From Stenopsyche tienmushanensis (Eukaryota; Arthropoda; Insecta; Trichoptera; Stenopsychidae), in contig WACJ01000113.1 in assembly GCA_008973525.1 (NCBI GenBank), positions 964,126-1,028,125 on the forward strand: a stretch of 64,000 nt of DNA, read 5' to 3'. Under the pieces are notes generated by a model. The model did no database searches, had not been told where the DNA came from, and worked only from the letters and a program-made list of their open reading frames with translations. Of the stretch, positions 1 through 14,800 are shown piece after piece. Positions within the stretch are counted from its first letter, which is position 1; the number at the start of each line of letters is the position of its first letter. Position numbers and translations under genes: made by a program.

Positions 1-3000
1 GAATTTTTTGCTGCAGTGTCATTGTAAAATAATACGATCGACAATGTTTCACATCAAGCTAACGCATATATCATATTATTTTATTTAGAGTTTTGCGACA
101 AAATTATAATCATTTCATTTCATACAGCATTAGAAGAATTTATCACAATCGGATATTATTACTAATAATAGATTATTTATATTTATAAAAAAGCTAAGGT
201 TTTACACATTATATCCTAATAAATGATCATTTATAAATATGTTCATTCTATAATAATATAAATATAATTATGGAATGAACATTGATACAATCAAAGAACG
301 GAGTATCAAGATAATCCCCATAAACTCAAATTTAAATGCAAAAATTAACAACACACTGATTTAACCTGAACAAAATAAATATAAATATAATCGTATTTAC
401 CATTGTCAAATTTGTCTTTTAGCGATTTAAATTTGCAAAATAATACTGAAAATACAATCTTATTTTCGGAAATATGACATATATAAAAGTAATTAGATTA
501 CGAGTCTCGTAAATTTGAAAAACAGCACTCGCGAGATTAGTCGTTATCAACTGACAATACATGTGGACTAGTCATGTTTGATGTAACAGGAGTTCTGCAT
601 ACAAGTTCGTGCATACTATCTAAATCGAAAATAATGCAATCGAATGTTTGCTTTTGATTAGGAATTATTATTGGCAAGATATGAAACAATGTATGATCAA
701 TGAACTGATTTTTATTTGTGGAACAGTCATCTTTGTGCGCATGGCTCTTGATTTATGAATCTCTATTTGCACACAAACGTCTGGGATGTTTTTCATCTAT
801 GACGGGTGTTTTATCAAAGATTATGCATAGATTCTGTTGAGAGGCAAGTCAAGTTGTATTTTCCAGGTTTGCACTCGTTCAACGAAATTGAACCAAAATT
901 AAGAAGCATTTGTAAAGTCCTGGTACGTTTATCAGTATACAAATAATAAACATCGTCGGACTCGCGTGCCAAACGTAAACAACATGAGTGTTGCTCTTTG
1001 TTCAAGTATTGTCAATTAGTTACGTGTTGAGAAAATTATAATGTTAATGATTCATAAATACCATTTTACTGTCTGTATTAAATAAATAACGTGACATCGA
1101 CGTCGCTATGATTATGCCAAAGCTATCAAGATTTAAATCGCAGAGCAAGATGTTAAGAATTTTTGTATCGATTTATATAGATTCCGGACTTGAAGACCGA
1201 ATATTGTGTGCTAACGACAGTGTTTATTTATTTATGTACAAGCTTCATACACGCTGCGACGGTTCTGATAGATAAATAGATTTGTACTGATGATAAGTGG
1301 CGGACATGCAAATATAGCATCTATGTTTATGATGATTTAAAATTAGTTCACCACTCAAAGGGTTGCAATTCTCATATTGATTTTATTCGTACGATAGTGT
1401 TTAAATATGTTTGTCATATGAGGACAAAAAAAAAATCTCATTGGATCATTAATGAGTCTATCGACAGATTGTTGCATAAGAAGTATTTCGATCGTTTGTA
1501 ATAAATGTCATTAGTGTTATTGCAAGCAATATATGCATGTTTGGGGGCTTTAGTTCGTACGTAATTACAACTCCATCTCGCTATGGCAACTAATTATTTT
1601 TTGTGGCCGCATTAACGAAACGGCTTCTAAGAAATTCATTTGAAGTTGTCTTCGATAATTGACAGCTAAATTATTATTTTATTGATTGGATATAATTTGA
1701 TACACTTTTTCTAAACGGACGCGTTTATTGTTGCTTTAGAGCGTTTTTAACTACCGAACTGGGAGCACTGGAATTTTATGAGGAAGCCATTTATCACAGT
1801 TTCTAGTTGGCCACATTTATATAGAATATTTGCTCGTTTTTTCCTTCGTTTAGATAATTTCACCGGTAATGTCGCTCATTAATCAGTGCTAAAAAATCCG
1901 GCCATTCAAAGTGAGGCATTCCGACTTATCGCATTTTTTTATAATTTGATTTTTTTATTCACACCTTTTGTACTGTGTAATTACTTATCCGACTCGCGGT
2001 GGCACTCAACATTTGGCATCGTTTCCCTCGTTGTCCGAGGTTGCCAGAAACAGACGATCGTATGCGGCGATTCCTCGTTGAGAAATCGCCCAAAAACGTT
2101 TTATTGCTTTGTTATCCGTGGTAAATCAATCGAGTTTTTATGATAGGCAGGCTTGTCGAGCATTTTGTTTTTATTATGAGCCTCATAGATGAGTCGAGGT
2201 TTTCGACAACTGACATCCGCCAACGCCTCTTTATTTGTGTTTTTGAAAAGAGATGGCGCGGACTGTCTCCTCGGTACTAAAGTTGTCTTGTCATTTTGTT
2301 TGTATAGAGCGAATAGGTTCTGTCAGTGCAAGGCAACTAAATTCACTTCTAAAGATGTCTGTGTCTAATTGTGACGAGCATTTTTTAATTTATCATCAAT
2401 GAACGTTACATACAATTCACCGGGCCATAATGTGCTGTATCACAGTATCGCCGCTTAGTTACAGGTCGACGATCCATAAACGGATTATATTTTGAAGATC
2501 CTATTTCATAGCTGCTCTTTTCGACAAAGACTCGTTTCGACTTTGATTTGACTCGTTAACAACTCTATTTGTTGATAATGATTCGCTCATCTAATCCTTT
2601 ATGAACCCTGTACGAACTAATTCGCGAAACATTTTGTACAACGAACGAGCCGAGATTACTTATTCTTCATAGTATCATATATTAACCCTTAGAGACGATT
2701 TTGCAAATATTATTTCTTCAGGATTTTATGTGCAAAAAAACATACGAGATATTTTTTACATGTCTATAAACAAAATCTGTTATAATATTATACTCTGTTT
2801 ATGTTCGTTGTATAATATTTTATGAAAAAAATCGCCAAGATGCATTGATTATAAGTTGCAAGTTATATTTACATATAACACATTTTTACGGGAGCCTTTC
2901 CTACATGATCCCAAATGGCCAAACAATCGACGTTATCTTTGTTTTTCCATGCCAAATGTGTGCTAGTGAAGCTTTCTGATATATTAACTGTGAAGAATTT

Positions 3001-3644
3001 TGATTTTTTCTATTAAACTTATCTTGACAAGCTATTTCTATTTGTTGGTATCATCTTGTTTAAACACCATTTCAACTGGTTATAACATGATGAAGCAATT
3101 TATTGAAAAGGGATGATTGTCGCCTGTCAGTCGCCAGACGGGTTGGTCCTTGATATATCATGGCTTTTGAGATGCGAATGTTCTTCCAAAAAATAAACAC
3201 ATTCCATCATCAGTTCATATTTGATCATTTATATTTAATATTTGGAGGGATGATTTTAGTAGTTCAAAGTATTGTTACAATAAATGTTCATGACGATAAA
3301 ACCGAATTTTATCAAATTTAAATGACCTAAATTTATGCTCGTTTTTAATACCAGATTTTCCTATTTATTTCTGTGTCAATTTCATGATTGATGAAAGCAA
3401 TTCAAACGCAATTTTCTTAAATTGATCTTAAAATTTCGATATATTAGATTTATAAATATATTCACCCAGACAATTAATCTTTTTGCCATTTATAAATAGA
3501 TTTACTCAAAACAATAAGGCGCAGAGTTTTTTAGCGAAAAACATTTTTCTTCCTTTTCCCTCATTTCCTCAAGAACAATGTTGAGTTTCGACCATGTCTG
3601 TGAGTTTTCCATTTACTGAAGTGGCATTACATTTTCTCCACTGC

Positions 3645-3670
3645 CGCTGGCGCCGCCCCCTAGGGCTTGG
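3645..3670. promoter_or_regulatory. Candidate CTCF-like site in GC island
   Basis: TGGCGCCGCCCCCTAGGG (3648-3665) resembles the CTCF core GCGCCCCCTAGTGG with differences. It sits in a short GC-rich island (3590-3700). Confidence 0.2.
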
Positions 3671-4311
3671 AAACTTCGGAAAATCCCGGAAATCGTTTTT
3701 CGCCTCTATTCGTTACTTATTACGTGTTTGCCCTCCTAAATGTGCCCTTTTCCCACACCCCACTTCAGTCGATACTTGCGGACGAAATGTGCGAAAATTC
3801 GTCGCACACTTAAGTACATAGTTGATGACTCTTTTTCTTAGGAGGGGGGCACAATTGCTGGGAACCTTTTTTATTTTGGGAAATTTTTGTTTTCAGTAAA
3901 ATGATATCAAATTTTACCGCACAGCGAGTTCGATAGATTGCGGAAGCGTTGTTCGTCGATTCGCGTAGTGGGCAGCTCAATCAGTTGTAATTTTTTGCAA
4001 AATTATCAGTTCCAACATCCTCTGTGGCTTGATATAAATGGCGGTCACTTCAGAAACTCGGCGAAAAATGTAATTTTGTGATTCAGTAGGATATCACGTT
4101 GCGGTTGCCTTATAATAACGCTCTTAATTAATCATAAAAATATTGGTCGAATGTAGGCGCATAGTGTTATTTTTCAGCAAAAATATATATTATTGTGGTT
4201 TTTAAATATAACTTCTAGTGCAATTATGATGTAAATAATGTCATAATTGATGAGTATTTTTTAACTCAACAAGTGGCAAATTTTATGCACATGGTTAACA
4301 GTGATCTAGTA

Positions 4312-4545
4312 CAGTGCTTCTTAAACTTATGTAGTCCGTGGACCCCCTCTTGAGCAAAAATTTTTCGCGGACCCCTTCTTATCCCTGACTTTTTACGTCT
4401 TTCTTGAGACTTAATTTTTCAAACAAACAAACATTTCTTGGTCAAATAATGCTCAAAATAGATCATCTTAGAATGTTTTTTGTAAATAATCCACGAAAAT
4501 ATCTTGTTCAAGTATAGATAAATTATTTTTTTATCAATTACTTAT
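4312..4545. mobile_element. Partial hAT MITE, same family as 42.9 kb
   Basis: Starts CAGTGCTTCTTAAACTTATG and continues GTAGTCCGTGGACCCC, matching the reverse strand of the 42.9-kb element through TTCTTGAGACTTAAT and TTCAAGTATAGAT. The flanking ATCTAGTA resembles the other insertion site. The opposite end is not recognisable, so this copy is truncated or interrupted. Confidence 0.65.
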
Positions 4546-7500
4546 TTCAAAATAAATAGATGTTTTATTTTGTCATTGTAGAAGGCTGTCTAACAGAAAT
4601 TGATCAAACTGTTTTTGATTTGCATAATGACTAATATTGTAAAAATATTAAGATTTGTAGAAGAAAAACTTAGGCGTACTCTATTAATCGTTTAAATATT
4701 ATATTTTTAGATGTATAAAATCAGGGTAATTTTGGTTTCGAGATGATCGATTTGAATTAATATTTAAGCAACTTTTTTTTTCTCCATAATATAAATTTGA
4801 ACCCTTAACACTTGCATCACACCAGTTGTTGAATTATATTACTCCAATTAAAAAGAGTACATTTAAAATATCGTGAAAGCTTGAAGACAAAATGTCAAAC
4901 GAATTGTGAGAAAAAAAATTAATCAGGTATTTTCTATGTAGCAAAACCTCTGGATCTCGGTGCAAAGTCATTTTATTTGAATCATTTGGCGATTGAAGAT
5001 ATTTTTTGTTGTTGTTGTACGACTTTCAAACCTTTAATAATAAAAGTCCACATATTCACAATGATCCATAAGTATAATTTAGGGCCTGTTAAATATTGAT
5101 TGTTCTGAGGTAAAGAGTAATGGCCATACATTTTTGATAATTAAAACAATATTTATCGGTTCTTGAAGGCTAATTCCGAACAGGTATGCGATTTGTTGTC
5201 TCAAATTTAAATTGTATGGGGTTCTCAAACTTCTGTCTGCGTGTTCGACATAAGCAAAATTGGTTTTGGCTTCCGTAATTTGGATTTGTGTTGAGCGCCA
5301 CTGGAATATTTCTCACTATTTACATTTCAAGTGTTTGCTGTCCCGTCTTTGTTTACCGATTCCGCAACCTTTCTTACTTTTACGTTTGCTTTACGTGTAA
5401 GCGTAGGACCGTGAAGGTTGTACAAATGTTTACCGTTGACCATCAATTCTTTCAGCATTATATATATATATAGTGCACGACAATGAATGACGTTAACAAA
5501 TGCTCTGCTTTCAGTCTGTTCTTCGGAGCATGTTCTAATAAATTCTGTACATTTTTATTCATGATTTTTTTTTGTTTGTTTTAGGTAAGTGTCGTGATTG
5601 GATGAATCGTTAGAGTAATTTCAATGCGAAGGTTTGATATATACATTTTTATTTTCAATGGAATTGCACGCCTCTTAGCCCTTGTCGATTTATAATATAC
5701 GATTGCAAATAAAAATATTTTCTGAAGCGATTGTCCGTCGAATCCGAAAGGGGAAGTTGGGGGGTTTTTACATATCATAATTATGAACCAACAGTGAATA
5801 CACTCTTGGAGTCAAATAGTCAACATGCAATAAAGAACCCCCTACCTGCCGATGAATGGGTCGGCAGACCCAAACAATGGTTCGGGGGCCTTAACATATC
5901 AAACCAAAACTATCGCAATATTTGCCGGGCTATTGAACACATAACCAGAGGGGTGAGAGCTCAACGCATGATCCCTATCCATCATCATTCCCATTTACAC
6001 GCTCTAAGTAATTGATACTTTGTATTGGGGTTGTAACACTAATGTTTGGGGGATATATTTTATGTAATGATTTAAATTCATAAGGTTTGATTGACGGGCA
6101 TGGAATATTCCATGCAAATATTTGCGACAGTAGTCATGGGATTTTTACGAAGTGCAATCAGCACAGTGTGTTGTACTCCTGTTGGGTAGATAATGTCAGC
6201 GCACATCCGACCTCTCCTTTCCATACTTGACCGATTTTTAATGCACGCCCACTTAAAAAGATAACTAAAGAACACATCATCACATGATATTCTACACCAA
6301 TAATTGCCAAAAAAATTACGTTTTTGCAAAAAAAAGGTCATTTTATTCATCTGCACGTTTTTGGATATGGGCACATATCTGCCAAAGCAAATGCTACCCA
6401 TGTAATACGACATAGATTTGTTAATATTAAGATGTTCAAATAATATTTGTATCCAAGTCGATGACGTTGATGAATGAACATGTTGCAGGCTGCCTGAACA
6501 TGGCTCTCTAGAATATGTATTCTCCTTATGCTCTGATATTGATTCAAATTATTGATAAATTTGGCTTTAAACCATTATAATACCAAATATCTATAAATGT
6601 ATTACTTTTATTGTTTGAATTCAAAGTCTACTAGAGTCATCTAAGACGTTTTCACCAACAAATGCCTATAAATATTGTGGACATTTAGCCAATATTTAGT
6701 ACCAGGTGCATAAATGATGACGCCTGTGGTTTAATGGAGCTATCATTAAATTAAAGTCTATTCTATGTTTCTTCATCAATTTTAAAAGTTTAAAAGTTGT
6801 ACAGCATCACATATTCAAGATTTTCGTCCATATTTATTTTACATGCGCGGGTAGTAAATGTTTTTGTTGTATTTGGCTAGGATTTTTGTCGAGATTTTCA
6901 TTTTCAATTCTTCGTAGCGTTTTTATTTTGAGTTCCTTTGTATTTCGACGGGAAAATATCCACCCCACATGGATTTTAACAATGTTCTGCGTTGCACTTC
7001 AACTAACCCCTGCGTCCTACAAATATATCAATTTTCTCTAAGTGAACTCGGTTTGTACTTGCAAAATTTAATATTCTACCCTCGGTTGACGTCCATGTCT
7101 GAAGATAAGGCTTTCAATATTGTCTTGTGAATTTAATAAAAATGTTTTTGCAATAATTTTAAATAAAAGGTGGCTTAACATAATTCTATGATTTATATAA
7201 TAAGTGGAATTAATAATCTATGTGCTTTGTGTATTATTTTTATATTGGGGTATAATTGTTGGTGGTATTTATTCACAGTCACGTTCCCCTAATTAGTTCA
7301 ACAGAGGCACGTGATAGCCTGGGGCGGCCAACTTTTTGGGCAACAAAGTTGTCCCATTGATATACCTCATTTGGGCAATAAAAAATCTTCCATTGAGAAA
7401 TTTACATAGGGGTTATTTTACAATTGTGTTTTATGCAGCATTTTAATGATGGAACTTCACAAATTTTAAATTAATCATATCATGAGAGAAATATAAACTT

Positions 7501-10500
7501 TAAAAATGTAGTAAGAAACATTTTTTTGTCGCTTCGGGAGTTTATAATGAATTCAATATGCGAAGGCATCATTTGTCCAGTTTTGCTTCCTTCCGCTTTT
7601 CTCGTTTCACTTCCTTAGGGTGACGACCTTACTTCAACTTCCGCTCCTCGAAGACGAACGGGAGCCCTTCCGGCGCTCTCCCGACGAAGAATGGAATCTT
7701 TCAAGTGTGGAAAATGGATTCGTATAATGAAGACCTATGGATATTTTTGTAATATTACGAAATGGTCCTCGACATTTCGTAAGGAAATAGGAGATTTGCT
7801 CTTTAAATAAAAACCCTCGCTTATTGAACCAGAACATAACTTAATAACTATACAAACTATTTCAACATAGAAAAACCATGTGCAAATAAATCGCAACTAT
7901 AACAAATAGGAAGTAAATTCTTCACCAATTCGTTTATGCACTTATATTTTTTTGAAAAAATGTGTATTCAGAAAGAAAAAAATCAAAGTATCCATTGACA
8001 TGAATTCTCGCAGGCTTGTTCTTTGCGTTAAAGGATTTAAAAAATCTTTTCCTTTGCAGCATTACACATTCATCTGCTTTTTGATCTATTCGTTCCACCA
8101 TTTGTCTCTTTTGATTCTCAATCTAGTGCTGTATCAAGTTTGACGTTAGAATTATACGTGTTCTTTGTGTCCGACAGCCGTCGGTCGTAAATGAAAGGAC
8201 ACTCGAATCAATTGTAAGTCTTGCCGAGGGTGAATTCAAACGAACATCATCAATTCAATTTGTTTTTGTTCGAAATCAAATTTTTCGACCGTTCAATTAA
8301 CCACTAACGAGCCGGCATCGAATCCAAGATGTAAACGAGCCATTAACAGACCCTTCGCACTAGTTTGCATACCAAGCAGACGGCTAAATTGCGAGACCGG
8401 ATAGCTTTTGGCATTGGACTGTTTTCATTTTTATATTTTCCTCATTTTACTCGCCTCCCCCGTGTAATTTCACGCCGTTTTTCGCCCCCCTCATTTGCAG
8501 GATGGCGTCCATTGTGCTTGGTCTTTTGTGCTCACCACTCGTTTCACAATGATGTTTTAATCAATCAAACTTGATAATGATCGCACTTGTAATGGTTTTC
8601 CAAATGTAATGCTCCTCGGCGATATTTTTTTACTTCTGGTGTAATTTTAATAACCATCCCTTTCGTAACAATCGTGAGTGTTTTATTGTAGAGCTTTAGT
8701 CGTGATTAAACCGAACAATTCTTTAATCTATGTATTAAATTCTCATCCAAGGCTAATACATTTTCACGCATAATTTTATTATTCTACAAGTTATTCTATA
8801 TTACTTCTACTTAAATATAGCACCTTGATATACTATTACTTAGGATGAATTTTTGAGATGAAAATATTAAATTAAATTATACACGATCATTAGTTATTAT
8901 TCTTAAAACGAACGAAGAACGTCTTAGTTTTAATATTTTAGTGAACTTCTTTAGTCACCACTTCATAAAAGTTGATATTTGCCTTTATAACGACCCTCGG
9001 TGGGATACATTTAATTGCAACTACCTTTGTATGATGGTACTTCTATACCGTGTTAAATCAATAAGACACATAGTACTAATTATCTCGCATTATAGTATTT
9101 ATCGCAGTAAAACGTAGTACAAGATGTCCCAACTAAAGTGTTTTAAGATTGCAGTAATTTACCGCTAGTTGTGTGGATGCGTTGACAGATATGAGGGTTG
9201 ATATGAGAAATTAATATTGAACCCCTGTTTAAAAATCAAGCGTCATTAGTCGAAATTTATTTTTATATGCGCTTTTAAGTGTATAAATTTAACCAGATTG
9301 TTAATTTTAAAGATTATCATAATTTTTATGATTATACGAAATTTTTTTTTTGCATTATACGAATCCAACTTTGAGCTTTGATCCAAAAATAATAGCGGAG
9401 AGCGATTTTAAGCATCAAATTATGACCTGAGCAGGTCTCCGCTCTCTTGGTGGCAATTCGCTGTTCTAAATCATTGATGATTTGCACGTGAAATAAATAC
9501 AATTGTTATATTAGAGGGGAAGTCATCGTACTTTCAGTTAAATAATTTAAATCTTCCATGGAAGACTTTTGTAGAGAAAATATTTTTCATACAATAAAAT
9601 TAGAATAGGATTATATGAGTGAGATTTTATAATGACAGTACAGTATCTAAGCCACTTTTTGTCCAAATAATATAATAAACTACCATTCAATCATACATTT
9701 GTTATTAATTAGGGATTACATTGATAACACTTCATCTGATACCCTTGTATATCCAGTTCCTAATTTAATATTGCGCTTTTGACTGATATAATCTAAATTT
9801 TGTGATATTTTGCATTATTCCATTAAATGAAGTATTGGTAGCTCAAACATATAGCTTTGAATTGTAAACATTTTTTCGCAAATCTATGAAAGTTATTTAG
9901 AAAAAATATTTTGCGTTCAACGCTTCTTTCATTTCTATACGTTATTTGAAGATTTCGCAACGAAACAAACGTATTCGTACTCGTATTGTGCGGAAAGATT
10001 TATTGTTTGAAGTCAACTGATTTATCTGTTACATACGTCCAGTGGCGTAACGCACGATAAAAAATATAATTTAATTTCGATATAAGATCGTCATAAAAAA
10101 GCTCGCAAGATTCTTCTATATAAATTCTGTTCGGTCATGGCATGATTTCGATAAATTTCCAGATCGTGAGAAAGCTCTTCGTTCGAGATTCCGAGCCAGA
10201 ATTAGCAAAGGATTTAGGTATTCTTCTATGATTTATGTAGGAAATATCTGCATTCCGAGCTTGCTACTGTGATTCAGTTTTTCTCGGAGCCGTGCCACTT
10301 TTCAGCAGCTTCGGTTGGATCTCATCGTCTCGAGGTGCTGACGAAGCAATCTTTCATATCGAATGTGTATTGACGTCGTGTTTATTGTCTAAAAAAATCC
10401 ATTTGGCATATTAAACAATGCAGCGAAGATTGGTAACGTTACCGTTTTGCTTCCAGGCTGCGCTAGTATGGACGTGTATATACGTCGGGTAGGCGAGTAT

Positions 10501-10513
10501 ATTTTACGTCATG

Positions 10514-10531
10514 TGGCGGCGACTTCAAAGG
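10514..10531 (-). promoter_or_regulatory. Candidate Helper+HMG TCF site pair
   Basis: On the minus strand GCCGCCA (10514-10520) matches the C-clamp Helper consensus GCCGCCR, and CCTTTGAAG (10523-10531) matches the TCF HMG consensus; they are two bases apart. Paired Helper and HMG sites are established for Drosophila TCF targets. Location inside the putative pan intron suggests autoregulation (inference). Confidence 0.4.
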
Positions 10532-11786
10532 TTTTCCGCCAGAACGCCCTCCACCTCCTATTCCCATCCTTCCAACTTCCTCGCTCCTTCCACACGTACA
10601 GACTCTCGTCCACATATGCGCCCATCTGTGTATCGCTCTTCTGCTATTTTCCTATGCAAAATATATCGCTGATCGGCGAGGCCCAACCGCTCAAGAACCG
10701 TCATTTCCAAGAATCGAGGAAATGAGTCGCTTGTTATCGGTTTAATTGAATCCGAGTGTGAAGAGGATACATCTCTCCGTCAACGGTTACATTCATCAGC
10801 ATTTTAGAAGCCACGCAAAGCATCCTTGCCTCGCGTGGCTTAATTAACGACCCTTGCAAATTTTCAAATAAACACAGGAAACATAAAATTCGTCGTTCAC
10901 CATAATGTCCCCCATATCTGCTCAGATATCCCAACATCTATATTTGTGCAAATTGGAACTGTCGCGATAAAAATAGATGCGATCGAGCACTAGCGCGTCC
11001 GACGCTGATGCTGCACATGGCTGCCGAATCAAAAAAGATCAAATTTTGATCGCAAATCCAGCGTATGATTGTTGCACCGGTTGCAATATATGAGTCATGC
11101 AACAAATATACCGTTGCAGCATGAATTAAAATCACGGTCGAATATATATATGGACGACAGCCATAATAAAATATCGTAGGTATGTCGAGCAGGCTTAGAA
11201 AATGATTTAGCAGGGTCCTTAAAACCGCACTTACTTAATATTTCATTCATCAAATGTAGACATGTAATAAATAACAAATAGCATTTATTGCATGTATATC
11301 AAATTACGAAATGGATACAATTCAATTGAGCTTATTGCAGAATCAATTGAGCCTTATTATTTCTAATTGTATGTAATTATGATTCCCTGTTTGTAGCAAA
11401 TCTAAATAAGTCATTGAACGAAGCAGCGAGTGGTTATGATATAACAGGGATATTCTCGGGTCATAATTATGAGTCGATTCTCTCTTGCGCAAAATACAAA
11501 CGAAGATATTTATATACATACAATAACTTCTAAAGATCTTAACTAGTGTATTTTCGACTGGATAAGGAATGTAGCAATAAATCCGTCTATGACTCAGATG
11601 ATATTTTTGGCATTTACTAAAATAATATCGCGTTTTGACATTCATTTACGAGAGTGTACAAAAATGCGAATTTTGTTGGCCTGGATGACTAGATATGTGG
11701 TTGCAATATGATTAGTTGATGTTATGAATTATTCAATACATGTTCCATATCTTTCTTGCAAAACTAGCTTAAAAAAAAATAAAATC

Positions 11787-11891
11787 AGTATTATTTGTAT
11801 GATTTTCAACAAATATTGAAATACAATGATTTATCCACTTGGTTCTGAATTCTTCGCTTGGGTACAGTTTTTTCGGTCGACACTAAAAGGG
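11787..11891. mobile_element. Partial copy of the same piggyBac-type MITE
   Basis: ATTATTTGTATGATTTTCAA and the following AATATTGAAATAC match the copy at 33.0 kb, and TTCTTCGCTTGGGTACAG with TTTTTTCGGTCG match its right end. The element ends CACTAAAAGGG before an intact TTAA at 11892-11895. The middle is shorter than in the other copy, and the left end is not clear; it may extend to about 11660. Confidence 0.55.
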
Positions 11892-14800
11892 TTAAAGTCC
11901 AAAATATAATTTTCATTCGAAGAATATTACAGAAGCAATTTTGTTGACTTCAATAGAAAATATTTCGAATGGTCCCTTTTTTAGCTTGATGTTAATCTTA
12001 TATTTTGAATCATTTAAGATTTCGGATTGGTTTTTATCGTCTTTTCGCTGATGCTTGATTTTGATTGAGGATTTTCTCGAGCGAAATTGGCTTATCATGG
12101 TGTTGGTTTAGAGTTTCTGATTTAGATTTATGTACAGGCTTTATCATCGACCGATGCATTTGTGTCATGCTGTTAATGTGTTTTTGTCCATGTCGTTGAT
12201 ATCTAATTAAAAATCGATACCTAATAAATGTAACGCCGTTATGTAAATGTGACATTAGTGTTGCTCACAGCAAATAAATTAGTACGAGATAAATGGAGAT
12301 TGAGAAAAAAATCGCACATTTTTTTGCACGGTCATTTTCTCTGTAGGAGATTTAAATGAGCTAAGAATACGGTTGATTTATATGATTCGAGCATGTACAA
12401 TGGAATGGGAATATTCGCCATGGCATAAAGAACAATGTGCCATATGATGTTGGATTTATGGTATTGCTCGGGGATTCGGAAGGTTTTATGCCGAAATTTG
12501 TATTAAAAGTGCAGAAGTCGTCTGCGAAGAAAGTTTTCCTAGGCTGCTGCCGACGTTCGACGATCGTTTCGCCGGAGTGTTCGATTCCTGATAAGGAAGG
12601 TTGTCGGATCTGATCTCGATTTTTTTCCGGCGTCACGTGATGTATAGAAGTTAATTGTTCAAATACGCTGCAATGTCAGTGATATCGGTCGTAAAATTAT
12701 ACGGTTTTAACGCATAAAAAACGAAACGAGACTCCGGCTCTCGTCGTCGTGGATGAGGAGAGGATTTCTTCGGTCTCGGGAGTGTTGTGAATATCTCACA
12801 TAATGTTTAAATTTATAATTTATTGTCCGGCCCAAGTAATTTAATGAAGATTTATTATCGGGCGCTGCCTGCCCTGGCCACTCGGCTATCCGCCTCTCGT
12901 ACTTCAAATGGGAGACTCGCGGCCTCGAGTACGTTCATATATAAACATCATCACGCTATATTCATCTGGTACGTGTATTTTGGTCCACGGTAAATTTCGG
13001 CTCTCCACGGACTTGGGCCGGTTTCTGTTAGAACGCGTGAAAGCTCGAAAACGAACTAAAATCAGGCGCTAAACACCATAAATCCGCAAACAATCCATGA
13101 TCATCGAAACTAAAAATCAAGCTATTATTAGGCGTATTTGGCAAACATCGCTCGGCCAGCCGTTTGGCAAATAAATCCCATGCATGCTCGCATTTGTTAC
13201 TCAATAGCTATTTATTATGCCATATCCATATATCAGATGTGGATGATTTCCATAAGAAATTCTCCTTGGAATGAGATTTTATATGGTGGTTTCCCATTGC
13301 TTTCCATATATAGTATAACTACGATAAGTTTATTGGTATAAGTAATATTGAATTCGCGTTTGACCTGCAAAATGATGAGTATTTTTAAATGACATTATAA
13401 TTATTTTTGCGAATTGACGATGCTAAAAAGTAATACCGATAAACTCATCGATACTATGCATTATGTTATATTTGACCTGAAAAATGATCAAAATCAGTTC
13501 AAAGATGCAAGAACGGCGCTCATTATTTCATTGGTAACAAGACCAAATTTGACAAGAATGTCATGATTTGAATGAATGCTCTTCTACATAAAACGGCAAT
13601 CATCGTGTAATTTTATTGCTTATAATTTCAAACCGGCATAATATCCAAACCGGATAATCCGCTTCTGGATAATCGAGAACGCTGGGAGTTGATAAAATAA
13701 ACACGCGAAAATGCAGCGTTTGTACCTAAACAAACCGACATAATTATTATAATAGATTTAAACACAATCAATTTCAATGAAACTGGATTATTGATTATTG
13801 TGATTGTAAGATTTATATGGCATCATCATCATTCTATACGCTCGGCCTTCGTATAACACGGTTTTATAAATTGTGACATGTTTTCGATTTAAACATCCTA
13901 ATGTTTAAATATTATTTTTTACCGCCAAACACTATGTTTATAACCCAACACTTAAAACAAGATATAATTTCAATATTTAAAGCATATTATATTCGTCGAA
14001 CGGTGGAGGTTTAGATGACATAGATATTCATGACATCCAAAAATATTGGAGGATCGTACATTGAACGAAGGCGAAATAGTCAAAATATTAAATTAATCTT
14101 CCACAATTAATGAGTCAAAAAGCAGTTGAATCGAAGTAGCTACATGTTTCACATTAAAAACATTTAACGAAGGCATAGAATTGGCTATTAAATTAGATTT
14201 TGTTTAATAGAAAATGATCCTATAATGGTAAGAAGTTTAAATTCCAGAGAGAATTAAAACAGATTTTTTTTAACCTTATTAAGTAGACAATCGCTTATTA
14301 CTGAATTTTCGAAGGCTAAAACCAGAAATACTCTTTAGAGTTCTTTGACGATGGACACCCACAACACATTCCGAAAAAGAATAAAACATATGATTATAAG
14401 TGATAGCGATGATGAATGAATGGTATATTATATGTTATTAATCTTATTTTGGAACGCAAACCCTATTTTTGAATGAACTTCAAACCTTGTTTAACACGGA
14501 TTTGTATTACACGACGTTATAAGAGGCCCGAGTGTGTTCGCATCATTTCATATGTATCATACATAAACTGAGCAATTTTTTTCTCTTCTTCCTCAAAACA
14601 GAATTTATCAGTTCGGACATTAATAATTTTATGCTCAGTTGTATTTGTCAACTGAAAATGCTATAATGACGAAAAACGCGTTGATCTCATAAGTAAAATG
14701 AGGAAAATCTGCATCTTTTTTATTGTCGATGAGTATTGAAATGAATCTCATCCTGCATTATGAATATTAATATTGACAGTGTGTCATTCGGACATTCAGA

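Larger units (their letters stand above)
1..10440. other. Noncoding, probable pan intron, left part
   Basis: AT-rich sequence with no exon, tRNA or rRNA that I can identify. Contents: the partial hAT MITE at 4.3 kb, a GC island at 3.6-3.7 kb, and unassigned open frames at 5.7-6.5 kb without recognisable domains. That it is pan intron is inferred from the absence of the N-terminal exon downstream. Confidence 0.45.

Noticed and set aside
2682..2700. TTAACCCTTAGAG, a possible piggyBac-type end
   Set aside because: No partner inverted end with TTAA found nearby.
5731..6547. Several open frames of 66-111 codons on both strands
   Set aside because: No recognised motif and no splice pair matching pan phases. 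Composition is slightly raised in GC, but nothing supports a gene.
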